DNA of 53,639 nucleotides from Oscillospiraceae bacterium (GCA_017437095.1 JAFSBW010000027.1:1-53639), one strand, 5' to 3'; positions 15,435-23,064 are shown, counted from the first letter of the stretch. The notes: generated by a model from the sequence alone, not told the origin. Numbers and translations are program-made.

Positions 15435-16607
15435 CTACAGATTAAACCCCGCAGGGTCAAAGGTGACTACCGTATAGTAAGTGCCGGGCTCGGTTTCAGC
15501 CAGGCGCTCGTCCAAAGTGCGCTTGATCTGCTTTTCCTTTTGGGCAAGATCGCCGGGCAGAACAACATCGAAGATCAGGTTGGTATGTCCGCTGCCTTGC
15601 ACCATGCGAAAATCGTGGAGGCTCAGGCGGCTATCCTGCTCCGCAAGCAGCCGGGTGACTACGCTGCGCATATGAGAAAGCCGCTCGTCGCCGGTTACCA
15701 CCGGGTCGTAATGGATCACCAGGTGGATATTTTCCTGCAAACAGCGCCGCTCCAGATTATCGATCAGCTCATGGCAATGCAGAGGATCTTCCTTTTCGTC
15801 CATCTCCACATGGAGGCTGGCAAAGCGCTGGCCGGGGCCGTAGTCGTGGACCATCAGGTCGTGGTAGCCCAGCACCTTCGGCTCGCTGGTTACGATGTCT
15901 ACAATGGTCTGCCGCAGCTCCGGGCTGGCGGCCTCACCCAGCAGGGGGCTGATGGTCTCCTTGCCCAGCTTTGCGCCGGAATAGAGGATAAAAAGGGCTA
16001 CCGCCAGGCCCATATAGCCGTCGATCTGCCAGCCGGAAAAATGCTCCACCAACGCAGCCAGCAAAACGGCAAAGGTAGCGATCACATCGTTGCGGCTGTC
16101 CTGGGCGGTGGCTTCCAGGGTAGAAGAATTTATGGCCTTGGCAAGCTTGCCGTTGAAAAGCCCCAGCCAAAGCTTCAGGAGCATAGAGCCAATGAGAACT
16201 CCGGCCAGCACCCAGGAAAATTCCACCGCGGCAGGGTGCAGGATCTTTTCTACGGAAGATTTCGCCAGCTCAAAGCCGATAACTACGATCAGCGCCGCCA
16301 CCGCCAGGCCGGAAAGGTACTCAAACCGGGCGTGGCCGTAGGGGTGATCCTCGTCGGCTGGCTTCATAGAAAGCTTGAAGCCAATAAGCGTAACTACAGA
16401 GCTGGTAGCATCAGAGAGGTTGTTCATGGCATCGGCGGTAATGGATACCGAGCCGCACAGCGTGCCCACCAAAATTTTGGCAGCGCACAGAATGATATTG
16501 CACACGATGCCCACAAAGCCGGACAGGCTGCCGATGGCAGAGCGCACCTTGGGGCTTTGGGTATCGGCGTGGTTTTTTACGAAAATGCGAAGAAGTAGCT
16601 GGGTCAT
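15435..16607 (-). CDS. Cation diffusion facilitator (CDF) exporter, Mn-type site
   Basis: A 390-residue CDF antiporter that exports a divalent metal in exchange for protons. Six membrane helices (about residues 27-230) are followed by a cytoplasmic ferredoxin-like regulatory domain that is larger than usual (about 160 residues, His-rich near GYHDLMVHDYGPG and DPLHCHELI). The helix 2 site reads N62-x3-D66 in ADAMNNLSD and helix 5 reads D170-x3-D174 in QDSRND. This N-D-D-D quartet is characteristic of manganese exporters such as MntE, whereas zinc CDFs carry His or Asp at the first position. Its ATG overlaps the upstream HAD stop (ATGA), so the two are coupled. Confidence 0.88.
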   Translation of the reverse strand: MTQLLLRIFVKNHADTQSPKVRSAIGSLSGFVGIVCNIILCAAKILVGTLCGSVSITADAMNNLSDATSSVVTLIGFKLSMKPADEDHPYGHARFEYLSGLAVAALIVVIGFELAKSSVEKILHPAAVEFSWVLAGVLIGSMLLKLWLGLFNGKLAKAINSSTLEATAQDSRNDVIATFAVLLAALVEHFSGWQIDGYMGLAVALFILYSGAKLGKETISPLLGEAASPELRQTIVDIVTSEPKVLGYHDLMVHDYGPGQRFASLHVEMDEKEDPLHCHELIDNLERRCLQENIHLVIHYDPVVTGDERLSHMRSVVTRLLAEQDSRLSLHDFRMVQGSGHTNLIFDVVLPGDLAQKEKQIKRTLDERLAETEPGTYYTVVTFDPAGFNL

Positions 16608-17371
16608 AGCTTTGCCTCCTGGGGGTTGGTATCATGGATAAGCGCCAGCAGCCGGGGAAGGATGGCTTGCCAATCGTCCCCCTCATGCTCCATGGGGCAG
16701 TTTTCCTTGGCGGGCAGCTGGTCAGCGGGGGTAAGGGCGGTGTGCATATAAAAGGTATCGATGCCGGCGTTTTGCGCCCCGGCGATGTCGGTAGCGCGGT
16801 CGTTGCCGATCATCAGGCAGGCTTTGGGGTCTAGCCCTTGCTCCTGCAGCAGCGCCCGGAAAAAGCGGGCATCCGGCTTGCGGCAGCCATAGTCAGAGGA
16901 TAGGTAGACCCCGTCGAAGCAGCCCTCCAGGCCAAGGGCGCGCAGTTCATAGGCGGTAAAGGCCCGCTGGGCGTTGCTCAGCAGCCAAAGGCGGCAGCCC
17001 CGGCCGCGGAGGGCTTCCAGGGCGGGAACAACTTGGGGATAAAGGCGCAGATACTCCGTAGCTGCTATGCGGAAAAGCTGAGCAGCCTGAAAACCAAGCG
17101 CGTCAGCCTGATCGGTTACGCCCTTTTCCCGGAAAAGCCCGGCCATGACCTGCTCAATAGGAATATCCGGGAAGCACTCATAGCTTTGCCCGGCCTGAGC
17201 CTCCCGCCGGGCAAGGGCGGCGGAAAAAGCAGCCTGCAATTCTTCGCCGGTGTAATGAGCGCCGTAATAGCTAAAATACAGAGCGGTCTTTTCCCAAACC
17301 AGAGGGCTTTCCTCGGTGTGAATGTCCACCAAAGTGCCGTATAAATCAAAGATCAGATCGGTGTAGGGCAT
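16604..17371 (-). CDS. YjjG-like HAD hydrolase (putative non-canonical nucleotide phosphatase)
   Basis: A 255-residue HAD enzyme: motif I IFDLYGTLVD (Tyr between the two Asp residues), motif II LLSNAQ, motif III Lys in GCRKPD, motif IV IGNDRATDIAGA. The helical cap between motifs I and II fits the YjjG/haloacid dehalogenase group. YjjG dephosphorylates non-canonical pyrimidine nucleotides, which is one possible role here. AGGAGG sits 7 bases before ATG 17371. It is translationally coupled to the Mn-type CDF gene downstream. A 76-bp hairpin repeat separates it from the preceding gene. Confidence 0.87.
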   Translation of the reverse strand: MPYTDLIFDLYGTLVDIHTEESPLVWEKTALYFSYYGAHYTGEELQAAFSAALARREAQAGQSYECFPDIPIEQVMAGLFREKGVTDQADALGFQAAQLFRIAATEYLRLYPQVVPALEALRGRGCRLWLLSNAQRAFTAYELRALGLEGCFDGVYLSSDYGCRKPDARFFRALLQEQGLDPKACLMIGNDRATDIAGAQNAGIDTFYMHTALTPADQLPAKENCPMEHEGDDWQAILPRLLALIHDTNPQEAKL

Positions 17372-17413
17372 GGTGTTACCTCCTGATTGTATAGCCTATG
17401 CTTAGCCCTGATT

Positions 17414-17489
17414 ATGTGCCGCCAGGCACAATTCATGCCGTTAAGGCAAATCGTGGCGAAGCCAAATCATGCCCGAAGGGCAATTCATA
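17414..17489. repeat. Modular mini-hairpin repeat, copy 1
   Basis: 76 bases made of four short stems in a row: GTGCC-gcca-GGCAC, TGCC-gttaa-GGCA, TGGC-gaa-GCCA and GCCC-gaa-GGGC, joined by AATTCATG or AAATC(A/G)TG connectors. Nearly identical copies lie at 18344-18419 and 19599-19674, always in the same orientation and between consecutive minus-strand genes. Confidence 0.95.
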
Positions 17490-17497
17490 AAATAGAT

Positions 17498-18304
17498 TTA
17501 TTTTTCCGCCTTTGCCTGAGCAACAATATCTCCCACGCCACCCAGCACCACCGTGGGGCGGTAGGCGAAGGATTTGAGTGTCTCCCGGGAGGTAACGCCG
17601 GAGAGCACCAGCACCGTAGACATGCCGCTCTCCAAACCGGATACGATGTCCGTATCCATCCGGTCGCCTACCATTACCGCGTCTGCCGAATGGCAGCCCA
17701 GCATACGCAGGCCGGTGCGCATCATCAGGGGGTTGGGCTTGCCGCAGAAATAGGCCTGGGTGCCGGTAGCCATCTCGATGGGCACTACCAGCGCCCGGCA
17801 GGCCGGGGCGATGCCGTTTTCAATGGGGCTGGATACATCGGAGTTGCAGCCGATGAGCTTTGCTCCCTTCAGCACCAGGTTGGTAGCCTTGGTCAGGTTA
17901 TCCAGGCAGTAGGTCTTGCTCTCGCCTACTACCACATAGTCCGGGTTCACATCGTTCATGGTAATGCCGGCATCGTACAGGGCATTGAGCAGCGCCGCCT
18001 CACCAATGGCGAACACGGAGCAGCCGGGGCTTTGCTCCTTCAAAAAAGCGGCGGTAGCCAGGGCGCTGGTATAAAAATGCTCCGCGCCCACATCCAAACC
18101 CATGCGCTTCAGCTTCTGCTGCAGCTCCTTGGGGGTATAGCCGCTGCTGTTGGTTAAGAACAGATATTCCTTCTTTTCCGCCTGGAGCCACTGGATGAAC
18201 TCCACTACCCCGGGCAGCACCTTGTTTCCGTGGTAGATCACGCCGTCCATATCGCAGATAAAGCCCTTTTTGTCGCTAAAACGGATGCTATTTTGATCAG
18301 TCAT
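17498..18304 (-). CDS. HAD-IIA family phosphatase (NagD/AraL-like)
   Basis: A 268-residue sugar-phosphate or nucleotide phosphatase of the NagD type. Motif I is FICDMDGVIYHG, motif II LFLTNSSGYTP, motif III Lys in CGKPNPLMM, motif IV MVGDRMDTDIVSGLESGM. The large alpha/beta C2 cap between motifs II and III is present. The start is ATG 18304 with AAAGGA about 9 bases upstream; the frame also runs 19 codons further, into the repeat-bearing gap, without a ribosome site. NagD acts on UMP and related nucleotides and AraL on sugar phosphates; the substrate here is not decided. It is flanked on both sides by the 76-bp hairpin repeat. Confidence 0.9.
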   Translation of the reverse strand: MTDQNSIRFSDKKGFICDMDGVIYHGNKVLPGVVEFIQWLQAEKKEYLFLTNSSGYTPKELQQKLKRMGLDVGAEHFYTSALATAAFLKEQSPGCSVFAIGEAALLNALYDAGITMNDVNPDYVVVGESKTYCLDNLTKATNLVLKGAKLIGCNSDVSSPIENGIAPACRALVVPIEMATGTQAYFCGKPNPLMMRTGLRMLGCHSADAVMVGDRMDTDIVSGLESGMSTVLVLSGVTSRETLKSFAYRPTVVLGGVGDIVAQAKAEK

Positions 18305-18343
18305 GGTGTATTTCCTTTCTGCCTGTTCGGCAATTGGATTTAA

Positions 18344-18419
18344 ATGTGCCGCCAGGCACAATTCATGCCGTTAAGGCAAATCATGGCGAAGCCAAATCAT
18401 GCCCGAAGGGCAATTCATA
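18344..18419. repeat. Modular mini-hairpin repeat, copy 2
   Basis: Second copy of the 76-bp element, differing from copy 1 at one connector base (AAATCATG instead of AAATCGTG). It lies between the ASCH gene and the NagD-like gene. Confidence 0.95.
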
Positions 18420-18447
18420 AAAAACAATTTTGCGCAATGCAGGCGAA

Positions 18448-19131
18448 TTACTGCTGAGGAAAAAGCATCAGTTCGTATTCTTCCGTTCCTTCCATGAACG
18501 CTACGATATCCTCCACGGCGGTTTCCACATCGTTAGGGTGCCAATGGGTGCCCATAGTCTGGGCTTCGTCCATAACATCCAAGATAAACAGGCCGCCATC
18601 CTCGTAAAGCTCAAGGATATGCCCGTGGGCTTTGCCCACGATAATAGGGCAATCAACGGTAAAACCTTCATCCAAGGCCCCGGTGGTGGTCAGGGTCAAA
18701 GCGTATTTATCTTTCAGCCGCTCATAAACCGCAAATACATCATCAACCGTAATATCATGGAGCGTGGGGATTACCCTTTTTTGCGATAACTCTTTTTGCA
18801 ACTCAATACCCACAACGCCGTATTTTTTCTGCTCGTCGGCAGAGTAATACAGCTCCATATCGGAAGGGTGGGCGGTGTGGATATCTTCGGCGGTGTAGCC
18901 GCATTGCAAAAGGGGCAGGGAACGATACAGCTCCTCAAAGCTGTCAAACCGGTGCAGCTTTTTTACTTCGGCCGCCCGCTTTTCGCCGGTAGCGGTGTTC
19001 GTAAAGATGATAACATCGCCCTCGCAGATCCGCTGGCGCTTTTCATCGTATAAACGAAGCTCGATGGTTTTTTGGCCGCTTTTTATCATGTTAAAAGGGG
19101 AAGCGTGAAGCTTCATATTGTGTATATTCAT
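18448..19131 (-). CDS. ASCH-domain protein with an unrecognised C-terminal domain
   Basis: Residues 1 to about 115 form an ASCH domain, a PUA-like fold thought to bind RNA or modified bases: MKLHASPFNMIKSGQKTIELR and then RICEGDVIIFTN, with the conserved GxKxxE element as SGQKTIE. Many ASCH proteins stop near 110 residues. This one has about 110 more (from about residue 118), including DVFAVYERLKDKY, DCPIIVGKAHGHILELYEDG and GTHWHPNDVETAVEDIVAFM, which I cannot assign. The second half has no membrane segment or cysteine cluster and reads as a separate globular domain. AGGAG precedes ATG 19131. The four-helix-bundle gene ends 12 bases upstream. Confidence 0.82.
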   Translation of the reverse strand: MNIHNMKLHASPFNMIKSGQKTIELRLYDEKRQRICEGDVIIFTNTATGEKRAAEVKKLHRFDSFEELYRSLPLLQCGYTAEDIHTAHPSDMELYYSADEQKKYGVVGIELQKELSQKRVIPTLHDITVDDVFAVYERLKDKYALTLTTTGALDEGFTVDCPIIVGKAHGHILELYEDGGLFILDVMDEAQTMGTHWHPNDVETAVEDIVAFMEGTEEYELMLFPQQ

Positions 19132-19143
19132 GTTCGCTCCTCT

Positions 19144-19500
19144 CTAATTTTCGGTGTTCTTAGCGGTGGTGATGGATGCTATCAGCAATTTTCTTATTTT
19201 GCTGCATTGGGAGAATAAAGCGGTATATTCCTCGCTTGTGATCATATTAGTATCCTTAAACAGTCCAAGCCAGTAATCCGTTTCGTAGCACTCTTTTAAG
19301 GCGATCTGAAATTTATTGATAAAATCAGCTTTGCTGGAAGCGTAATTAGCTTCGTGGATGTTGGCACCAACGCTGGTCCCGCTGCGCAGCAGTTGATTTA
19401 GCAAAATGTTGCCTTTTTTGCGCTCTTTAATGTCCGTGCAGAGATTGACGATATGTACAGCAAATTGTTTAGACAGGTCTATTAAAATGTTTTCCTTCAC
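19144..19500 (-). CDS. Four-helix-bundle protein of the 23S rRNA intervening-sequence (S23) family
   Basis: An all-helical protein of about 118 residues carrying the family hallmark LRSGTSVGANIHEA, followed by DFINKFQIALKECYETDYWL. Members were first found inside 23S rRNA intervening sequences, and free-standing copies are common; the biochemical role is unknown (a pentameric helical bundle in solved examples). I prefer GTG 19500 as start because AAAGG lies 8 bases before it, whereas the GTG three codons earlier overlaps that ribosome site. The region upstream is a dense hairpin repeat array. The following ASCH protein may bind RNA, so an RNA link is possible but unproven. Confidence 0.85.
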   Translation of the reverse strand: MKENILIDLSKQFAVHIVNLCTDIKERKKGNILLNQLLRSGTSVGANIHEANYASSKADFINKFQIALKECYETDYWLGLFKDTNMITSEEYTALFSQCSKIRKLLIASITTAKNTEN

Positions 19501-19509
19501 AACAATCAC

Positions 19510-19598
19510 CTTTTATGATTTGACACGATGTGTCATGAATAGATGCTGGCGCATCATGATTTCTCGCTATGCTCCATGATTTGAATTGCCCCAAAACA
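19510..19598. repeat. Mini-hairpin repeat array in the opposite orientation
   Basis: Read on the minus strand, this stretch has the same design as the 76-bp elements: ATCATG or ATTCATG connectors each followed by a small stem (GAGCATAGCGAG, ATGC-gccA-GCAT, ACAC-atc-GTGT), but with different stem sequences. It meets copy 3 head to head at 19599, directly upstream of the four-helix-bundle gene. Confidence 0.7.
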
Positions 19599-19674
19599 AT
19601 GTGCCGCCAGGCACAATTCATGCCGTTAAGGCAAATCATGGCGAAGCCAAATCATGCCCGTAGGGCAATTCATT
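19599..19674. repeat. Modular mini-hairpin repeat, copy 3
   Basis: Third 76-bp copy; its last stem is GCCC-gta-GGGC (a loop change only) and it ends CATT. It lies between rlmD and the four-helix-bundle gene. Confidence 0.95.
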
Positions 19675-19681
19675 GTAGAAT

Positions 19682-21031
19682 CTATTGCCTGCGTAAGCAG
19701 ACAATAGATTCTACATGCGCGCAGCGAGGGAATAGATCAGCTGCCATGGCGTTCTTTACGCTGTAGCCGCGCTGTTTCAGCAACGCTACGTCCCGGGCGA
19801 GAGTTGCAGGGTCGCAGGATACATAGACGATCCGTTTGGGGCTCATGCGGGCCAGAGCTTCGATGCAATCGCTGTTCAGGCCCTTGCGGGGCGGGTCTAC
19901 AACTACAACATCCGGCTTTACCCCCTGCTCTTCCAAAGCCAGGGCTGCCTGGCCAGCATCGCCGCAGAAAAATTCCGCGTTGTCGATACCGTTGCGCTTG
20001 GCGTTCTGCCGGGCATCCTCCACCGCCTGGGGTACAACTTCTACGCCGATGACCCGGCCCGCAGCTTTTGCCATGGCCAGGGTAATGGTGCCAACGCCGC
20101 AGTAAAGGTCCAAAACCGTATCGGTTTTGGAGATCTCGGCCTGGGAGATGGCGGCTTCGTAAAGCCGCTGGGCCTGGGCGTGGTTTACCTGGTAAAAAGA
20201 CCGGGGGGACAGCCGGAAGGTAAGGCCGCAGAGGGTATCCTCAATATACCCCGGGCCGTAAAGGCTGATAAACTCATCCCCCAGCACCGCGTTGCCCGGC
20301 TTTTCATTGACGGAAAGCACCAAGGTAGCAAAGCCCTCCAGCTTTTGCAAGGCTTCGATCAGCTTTTCGTAATTGGGTACGCAGCGGCCGTTGATGCTCA
20401 GGCAGACCATCAGCTGCCCGGAAACCGCGCCCCGGCGCACATAGATATGGCGCAGCAGGCCCTTGCGGGTTTTTTCGTCATAGGCCGTCAGCGCCTGGAC
20501 GTTCCAGAAGGCGATAACCGTATCCTTCACCCGGTCGAAGATCTCCGGCAGGATCAGGCAGCGCTGGTTTTCCACAACCTCATGGCTGCCGGCCCGGAAA
20601 AACCCGGCGTATACCCGGCCCTTTTTCCCGGCTACGGGGTACTGGGCCTTGTTGCGGTAGCCCTCCTGGGCGGGGGCGCTGAGGATATCCACCTGCTCCA
20701 AGGCTTCGCCCCCCAGGCGGTTCAGGCAGCTTGTTACCCGGCTGGCTTTCAGGCGTGTCTCCTCGGCGTAGTCCATGTGGTGAAAATCGCAGCCGCCGCA
20801 TTTGGAAGAGATGGGGCAGCGGCGCTGGATGCGGCTGGGGGATTTTTCCAGAATTTCAACGATCTTTCCGGCGGCCCAGGTCTTGCCCGCCTTTTCGATA
20901 CGCACAAGGCAGATTTCGCCCACAATGGCGTTGGCCACGAACACGGCGCAGCCTTCGATCTTCGCTACGCCCTGGCCCTCGCTGGTATAGTCGGCAATGG
21001 TAGCCTGGTAAATTTTTCCTTTTTCCAGCAT
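19682..21031 (-). CDS. rlmD: 23S rRNA (uracil-5-)-methyltransferase RlmD/RumA family
   Basis: A 449-residue class I methyltransferase that makes 5-methyluridine in 23S rRNA (position 1939 type) or tRNA. An N-terminal TRAM domain (residues about 1-60, TIADYTSEGQGVAKIEG) is followed by an Fe-S cysteine cluster CPISSKCGGCDF. The SAM domain has VLDLYCGVGTITL, VVVDPPRKG and the catalytic cysteine in SCDPATLARD near residue 410. Firmicutes often carry several paralogues with different target uridines, so the exact site is not certain. The acetyltransferase stop is directly next to its ATG, so the two are co-transcribed. Confidence 0.93.
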   Translation of the reverse strand: MLEKGKIYQATIADYTSEGQGVAKIEGCAVFVANAIVGEICLVRIEKAGKTWAAGKIVEILEKSPSRIQRRCPISSKCGGCDFHHMDYAEETRLKASRVTSCLNRLGGEALEQVDILSAPAQEGYRNKAQYPVAGKKGRVYAGFFRAGSHEVVENQRCLILPEIFDRVKDTVIAFWNVQALTAYDEKTRKGLLRHIYVRRGAVSGQLMVCLSINGRCVPNYEKLIEALQKLEGFATLVLSVNEKPGNAVLGDEFISLYGPGYIEDTLCGLTFRLSPRSFYQVNHAQAQRLYEAAISQAEISKTDTVLDLYCGVGTITLAMAKAAGRVIGVEVVPQAVEDARQNAKRNGIDNAEFFCGDAGQAALALEEQGVKPDVVVVDPPRKGLNSDCIEALARMSPKRIVYVSCDPATLARDVALLKQRGYSVKNAMAADLFPRCAHVESIVCLRRQ

Positions 21032-21505
21032 TTATTCTTCCTCCAAAGGCATTTCCATGTAGATATTGCGGCTGCGCAGCCCAGCCTTGCGGTAAAACTC
21101 CATGGCGCTGTGGTTGCCGCACCATACATTCAGGCTGACAAAATTGCAGCCCAGGCTCTTTGCGTAGCTTACCGCATGGCGGTAAAGCGCCTTGCCGATG
21201 CCCTGCCCCCGGCAGGCGGCATCCACGCACAGATCGTCGATATACAGCTCTTTTCTGGGGCAGAACAGGGCGCTGTCGTAGCTGCGCAATTGGCAGAAGC
21301 AGTAGCCTGCCAAAAAGCCCTCTTTTTCCGCCACAAAGATAGGCTTATCTGCCTGGTCTAAGAGGGCTTCCAGAGCGGAAGCATCGTATTTTTGCCCGCC
21401 GGGGGCGAAAATGTCCGGGCGGATATCATGATGCACCTTTTCTACCTGCAGCAGCAGCTCCAAAAGCCGGGGAATGTCTTTCTGTTCAGCCGGGCGGATA
21501 TTCAT
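21032..21505 (-). CDS. GNAT-family N-acetyltransferase
   Basis: A 157-residue GCN5-related acetyltransferase. The acetyl-CoA loop is visible as LCVDAACRGQGIGKALYRHAVSYA (Q/RxxGxG/A), preceded by the beta-strand LYIDDL and followed by LNVWCGNHSAMEFYRKAGL, the usual motif B. ATG 21505 is chosen because GAGGTG lies 7-8 bases upstream; the GTG three codons earlier overlaps that site. Substrate unknown. It is first in a minus-strand unit with rlmD; a plausible promoter lies 48-76 bases upstream. Confidence 0.88.
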   Translation of the reverse strand: MNIRPAEQKDIPRLLELLLQVEKVHHDIRPDIFAPGGQKYDASALEALLDQADKPIFVAEKEGFLAGYCFCQLRSYDSALFCPRKELYIDDLCVDAACRGQGIGKALYRHAVSYAKSLGCNFVSLNVWCGNHSAMEFYRKAGLRSRNIYMEMPLEEE

Positions 21506-21552
21506 AGCGGTCACCTCACGCTTCCCAAAAGGGAAAAGGATATATTTTATCC

Positions 21553-21581
21553 ATCATACCACAAATTTGCCCCGGGGTAAA
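21553..21581 (-). promoter_or_regulatory. Probable promoter of the acetyltransferase-rlmD unit
   Basis: On the minus strand TTTACC (21581-21576), 17 bases, TATGAT (21558-21553). The -35 is weak and the -10 good. Confidence 0.5.
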
Positions 21582-21640
21582 GCAATTCATGGTTAAGAGT
21601 AGGAGGAATCCCGCAGCTATTTTTTCTTAGCCGCAACGCC

Positions 21641-21669
21641 TTGCGGTTTTGGGAAAAAGATGCTAGTAT
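21641..21669 (+). promoter_or_regulatory. Promoter of the PflX-like radical SAM gene
   Basis: TTGCGG (21641-21646), 17 bases, TAGTAT (21664-21669) preceded by TG one base upstream (extended -10). The -35 box is also the 3' arm of a small hairpin CCGCAA-cgcc-TTGCGG (21631-21646). Confidence 0.6.
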
Positions 21670-21694
21670 AAAGGCAAAAGGTGGGGAAATATTT

Positions 21695-22552
21695 ATGAGT
21701 TATGTAAACTGTCAGCTTTGCCCCAGGATGTGCGGCGTTGACCGCGCTGCCGGGGAGCGGGGCTTTTGCCGCTGCCCGGCTACCGCTGTGGTAGCAAAGA
21801 CTATGCTGCATAAATGGGAAGAGCCGGCGCTGGCCGGAAACGGCGGCAGCGGCGCGGTGTTTTTCGGCGGCTGCACCCTGGGCTGCAAGTATTGCCAGAA
21901 CGCTGCTATCAGCGGCGGCCCGGTGGGTACGGCTATGGACAGCAAGGCGCTTCGTGCCGTTTTTGAAGACCTGATCGCCCAGGGGGCGGAGAATATCGAC
22001 CTGGTCACCCCCACCCAGTACCTGCCTACTTTGCGCCCGGCCCTTACCCCCAAGCTGAGCGTTCCCGTTGTGTACAACTGCGGCGGCTATGAGCGGGCGC
22101 AAACCATAGCGAGCCTGGATGGCCTGGTGGATATCTACCTGCCGGACCTGAAATATGCCGAAGACCGCCTTGCCCTTTCCCTTTCCGGGGCCAAGGACTA
22201 TTTCGCCTTTGCCACCGCCGCCATCCGGGAGATGGTGCGCCAGGTGGGCGCGCCCCAATGGCAGGGGGAAAGGCTGAAAAAGGGCGTGATCATCCGCCAT
22301 TTGATTCTGCCCGGGCAGGTGGAAAATTCTCTGAAAGTACTGGACTGGATCGGCGAAAATTTTGCCCCCGGCCAGGTGTTGGTCAGCCTTATGCGCCAGT
22401 ATACCCCCATGGGCGGCCTGGCCTCGCCCTTTGACCGCCGGGTAACGGAGGAAGAATACCAGGCGGTGCTGAGCTGGATGTACCTGAACGATCTTCAGGG
22501 CTTTACCCAGGAAGGCGCTGCCGCCGACAGCGCCTACATTCCGGATTTTTAA
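21695..22552 (+). CDS. PflX-like radical SAM protein (COG1313 type)
   Basis: A 285-residue radical SAM enzyme. The 4Fe-4S cluster motif is C-x3-C-x2-C in GGCTLGCKYCQN (about residues 65-76). A preceding zinc-finger-like stretch CQLCPRMCGVDRAAGERGFC is the hallmark of the PflX group of putative pyruvate-formate-lyase-activating homologues, whose substrate is unknown. Further features are VTPTQYLPT, VYNCGGYE and DIYLPDLKY. AAAGGTGGGG lies about 8 bases before ATG 21695; an earlier in-frame start has no ribosome site. No glycyl radical enzyme gene is nearby, so a PFL-activating role is doubtful. Confidence 0.88.
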   Translation: MSYVNCQLCPRMCGVDRAAGERGFCRCPATAVVAKTMLHKWEEPALAGNGGSGAVFFGGCTLGCKYCQNAAISGGPVGTAMDSKALRAVFEDLIAQGAENIDLVTPTQYLPTLRPALTPKLSVPVVYNCGGYERAQTIASLDGLVDIYLPDLKYAEDRLALSLSGAKDYFAFATAAIREMVRQVGAPQWQGERLKKGVIIRHLILPGQVENSLKVLDWIGENFAPGQVLVSLMRQYTPMGGLASPFDRRVTEEEYQAVLSWMYLNDLQGFTQEGAAADSAYIPDF

Positions 22553-22646
22553 GGCAGCCGCGCCGGCTTTCACATTTTTCGGCTTGCGGAATACCATGGA
22601 ATGAGCGGCAATTCAGCCGCTACAAACCAAATTCGGAGGTATTCTT

Positions 22647-22799
22647 ATGTGCAACAATAACTGCGGCGGCAACATCTGCTGGATCATCATTCTGCTCATC
22701 CTCTTCTGCGGCTGTGGCAACAACGGCCTGATGGGCACTAACAATGGCTGCGGCTGTGGCTGCGGCTGCGACAACAACAACGGCTGCGGCTGCTGCTAA
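22647..22799 (+). CDS. 50-residue Cys/Asn/Gly-rich peptide with a hydrophobic segment
   Basis: A short gene with a textbook ribosome site (GGAGGT, 7 bases before ATG 22647) and its own terminator after the stop. The product begins MCNNNCGGNICW, has one hydrophobic run (IIILLILF), then a tail of GCGC repeats and Asn clusters ending GCGCC; 13 of 50 residues are cysteine by my count. The pattern matches small proteins in Clostridia that are sometimes labelled 'chorion class high-cysteine' proteins, whose function is not known. A spore-coat or metal-binding surface peptide is possible, but that is a guess. Confidence 0.8.
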   Translation: MCNNNCGGNICWIIILLILFCGCGNNGLMGTNNGCGCGCGCDNNNGCGCC

Positions 22800-22818
22800 G
22801 CCCGGCAAATAGCCAACA

Positions 22819-22838
22819 AGCGCCCCGAAAGGGGCGCT
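22819..22838 (+). terminator. Terminator of the Cys-rich peptide gene
   Basis: AGCGCCCC (22819-22826) and GGGGCGCT (22831-22838) around GAAA, then AAAATTATTT. A very stable stem with a GNRA-type loop, 20 bases after the stop. Confidence 0.85.
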
Positions 22839-22841
22839 AAA

Positions 22842-22940
22842 ATTATTTGGGGAGATCATTAAGGAGATCCTTAAATAATTGCGCCAGCCTACCGACCACC
22901 ACTATCATTGCGAGGCCGCAGGCCGTGGCAATGATAGTGG
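22842..22940. repeat. Nested inverted repeats in the gap before rpsF
   Basis: AATTATTT...AAATAATT brackets GGAGATC and GGAGATCC around 22842-22880. Then CCACTATCATTGC (22899-22911) and GCAATGATAGTGG (22928-22940) form a perfect 13-bp inverted repeat around GAGGCCGCAGGCCGTG. The 344-base gap (22800-23143) otherwise holds the peptide terminator and the rpsF promoter. Confidence 0.7.
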
Positions 22941-23035
22941 AAAACAGAAGATTTTCAAAAAAAGGCAAGATTTTCATTGTGCTGGATTTTATAAGCTTTT
23001 CCCGGGAAAATCATGGAAAAACGGCAAACTGGCCA

Positions 23036-23064
23036 TTGACAAATGCTTAGAAAGCTTATATAAT
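23036..23064 (+). promoter_or_regulatory. Strong sigma-A promoter of rpsF-ssb-rpsR
   Basis: Perfect TTGACA (23036-23041), 17 bases, perfect TATAAT (23059-23064). The leader of about 70 bases before rpsF may hold autoregulatory structure, since S6-S18 leaders often do, but I could not assign a fold. Confidence 0.92.

Noticed and set aside
17372..19681. CRISPR array suggested by the repeated 76-bp copies
   Set aside because: Copies are about 1 kb apart with genes between them, and there are no short unique spacers and no cas genes.
22620..22859. 79-codon minus-strand frame over the Cys-rich peptide
   Set aside because: Ala/Val runs are the antisense reading of Cys/Gly/Asn repeats; no ribosome site.
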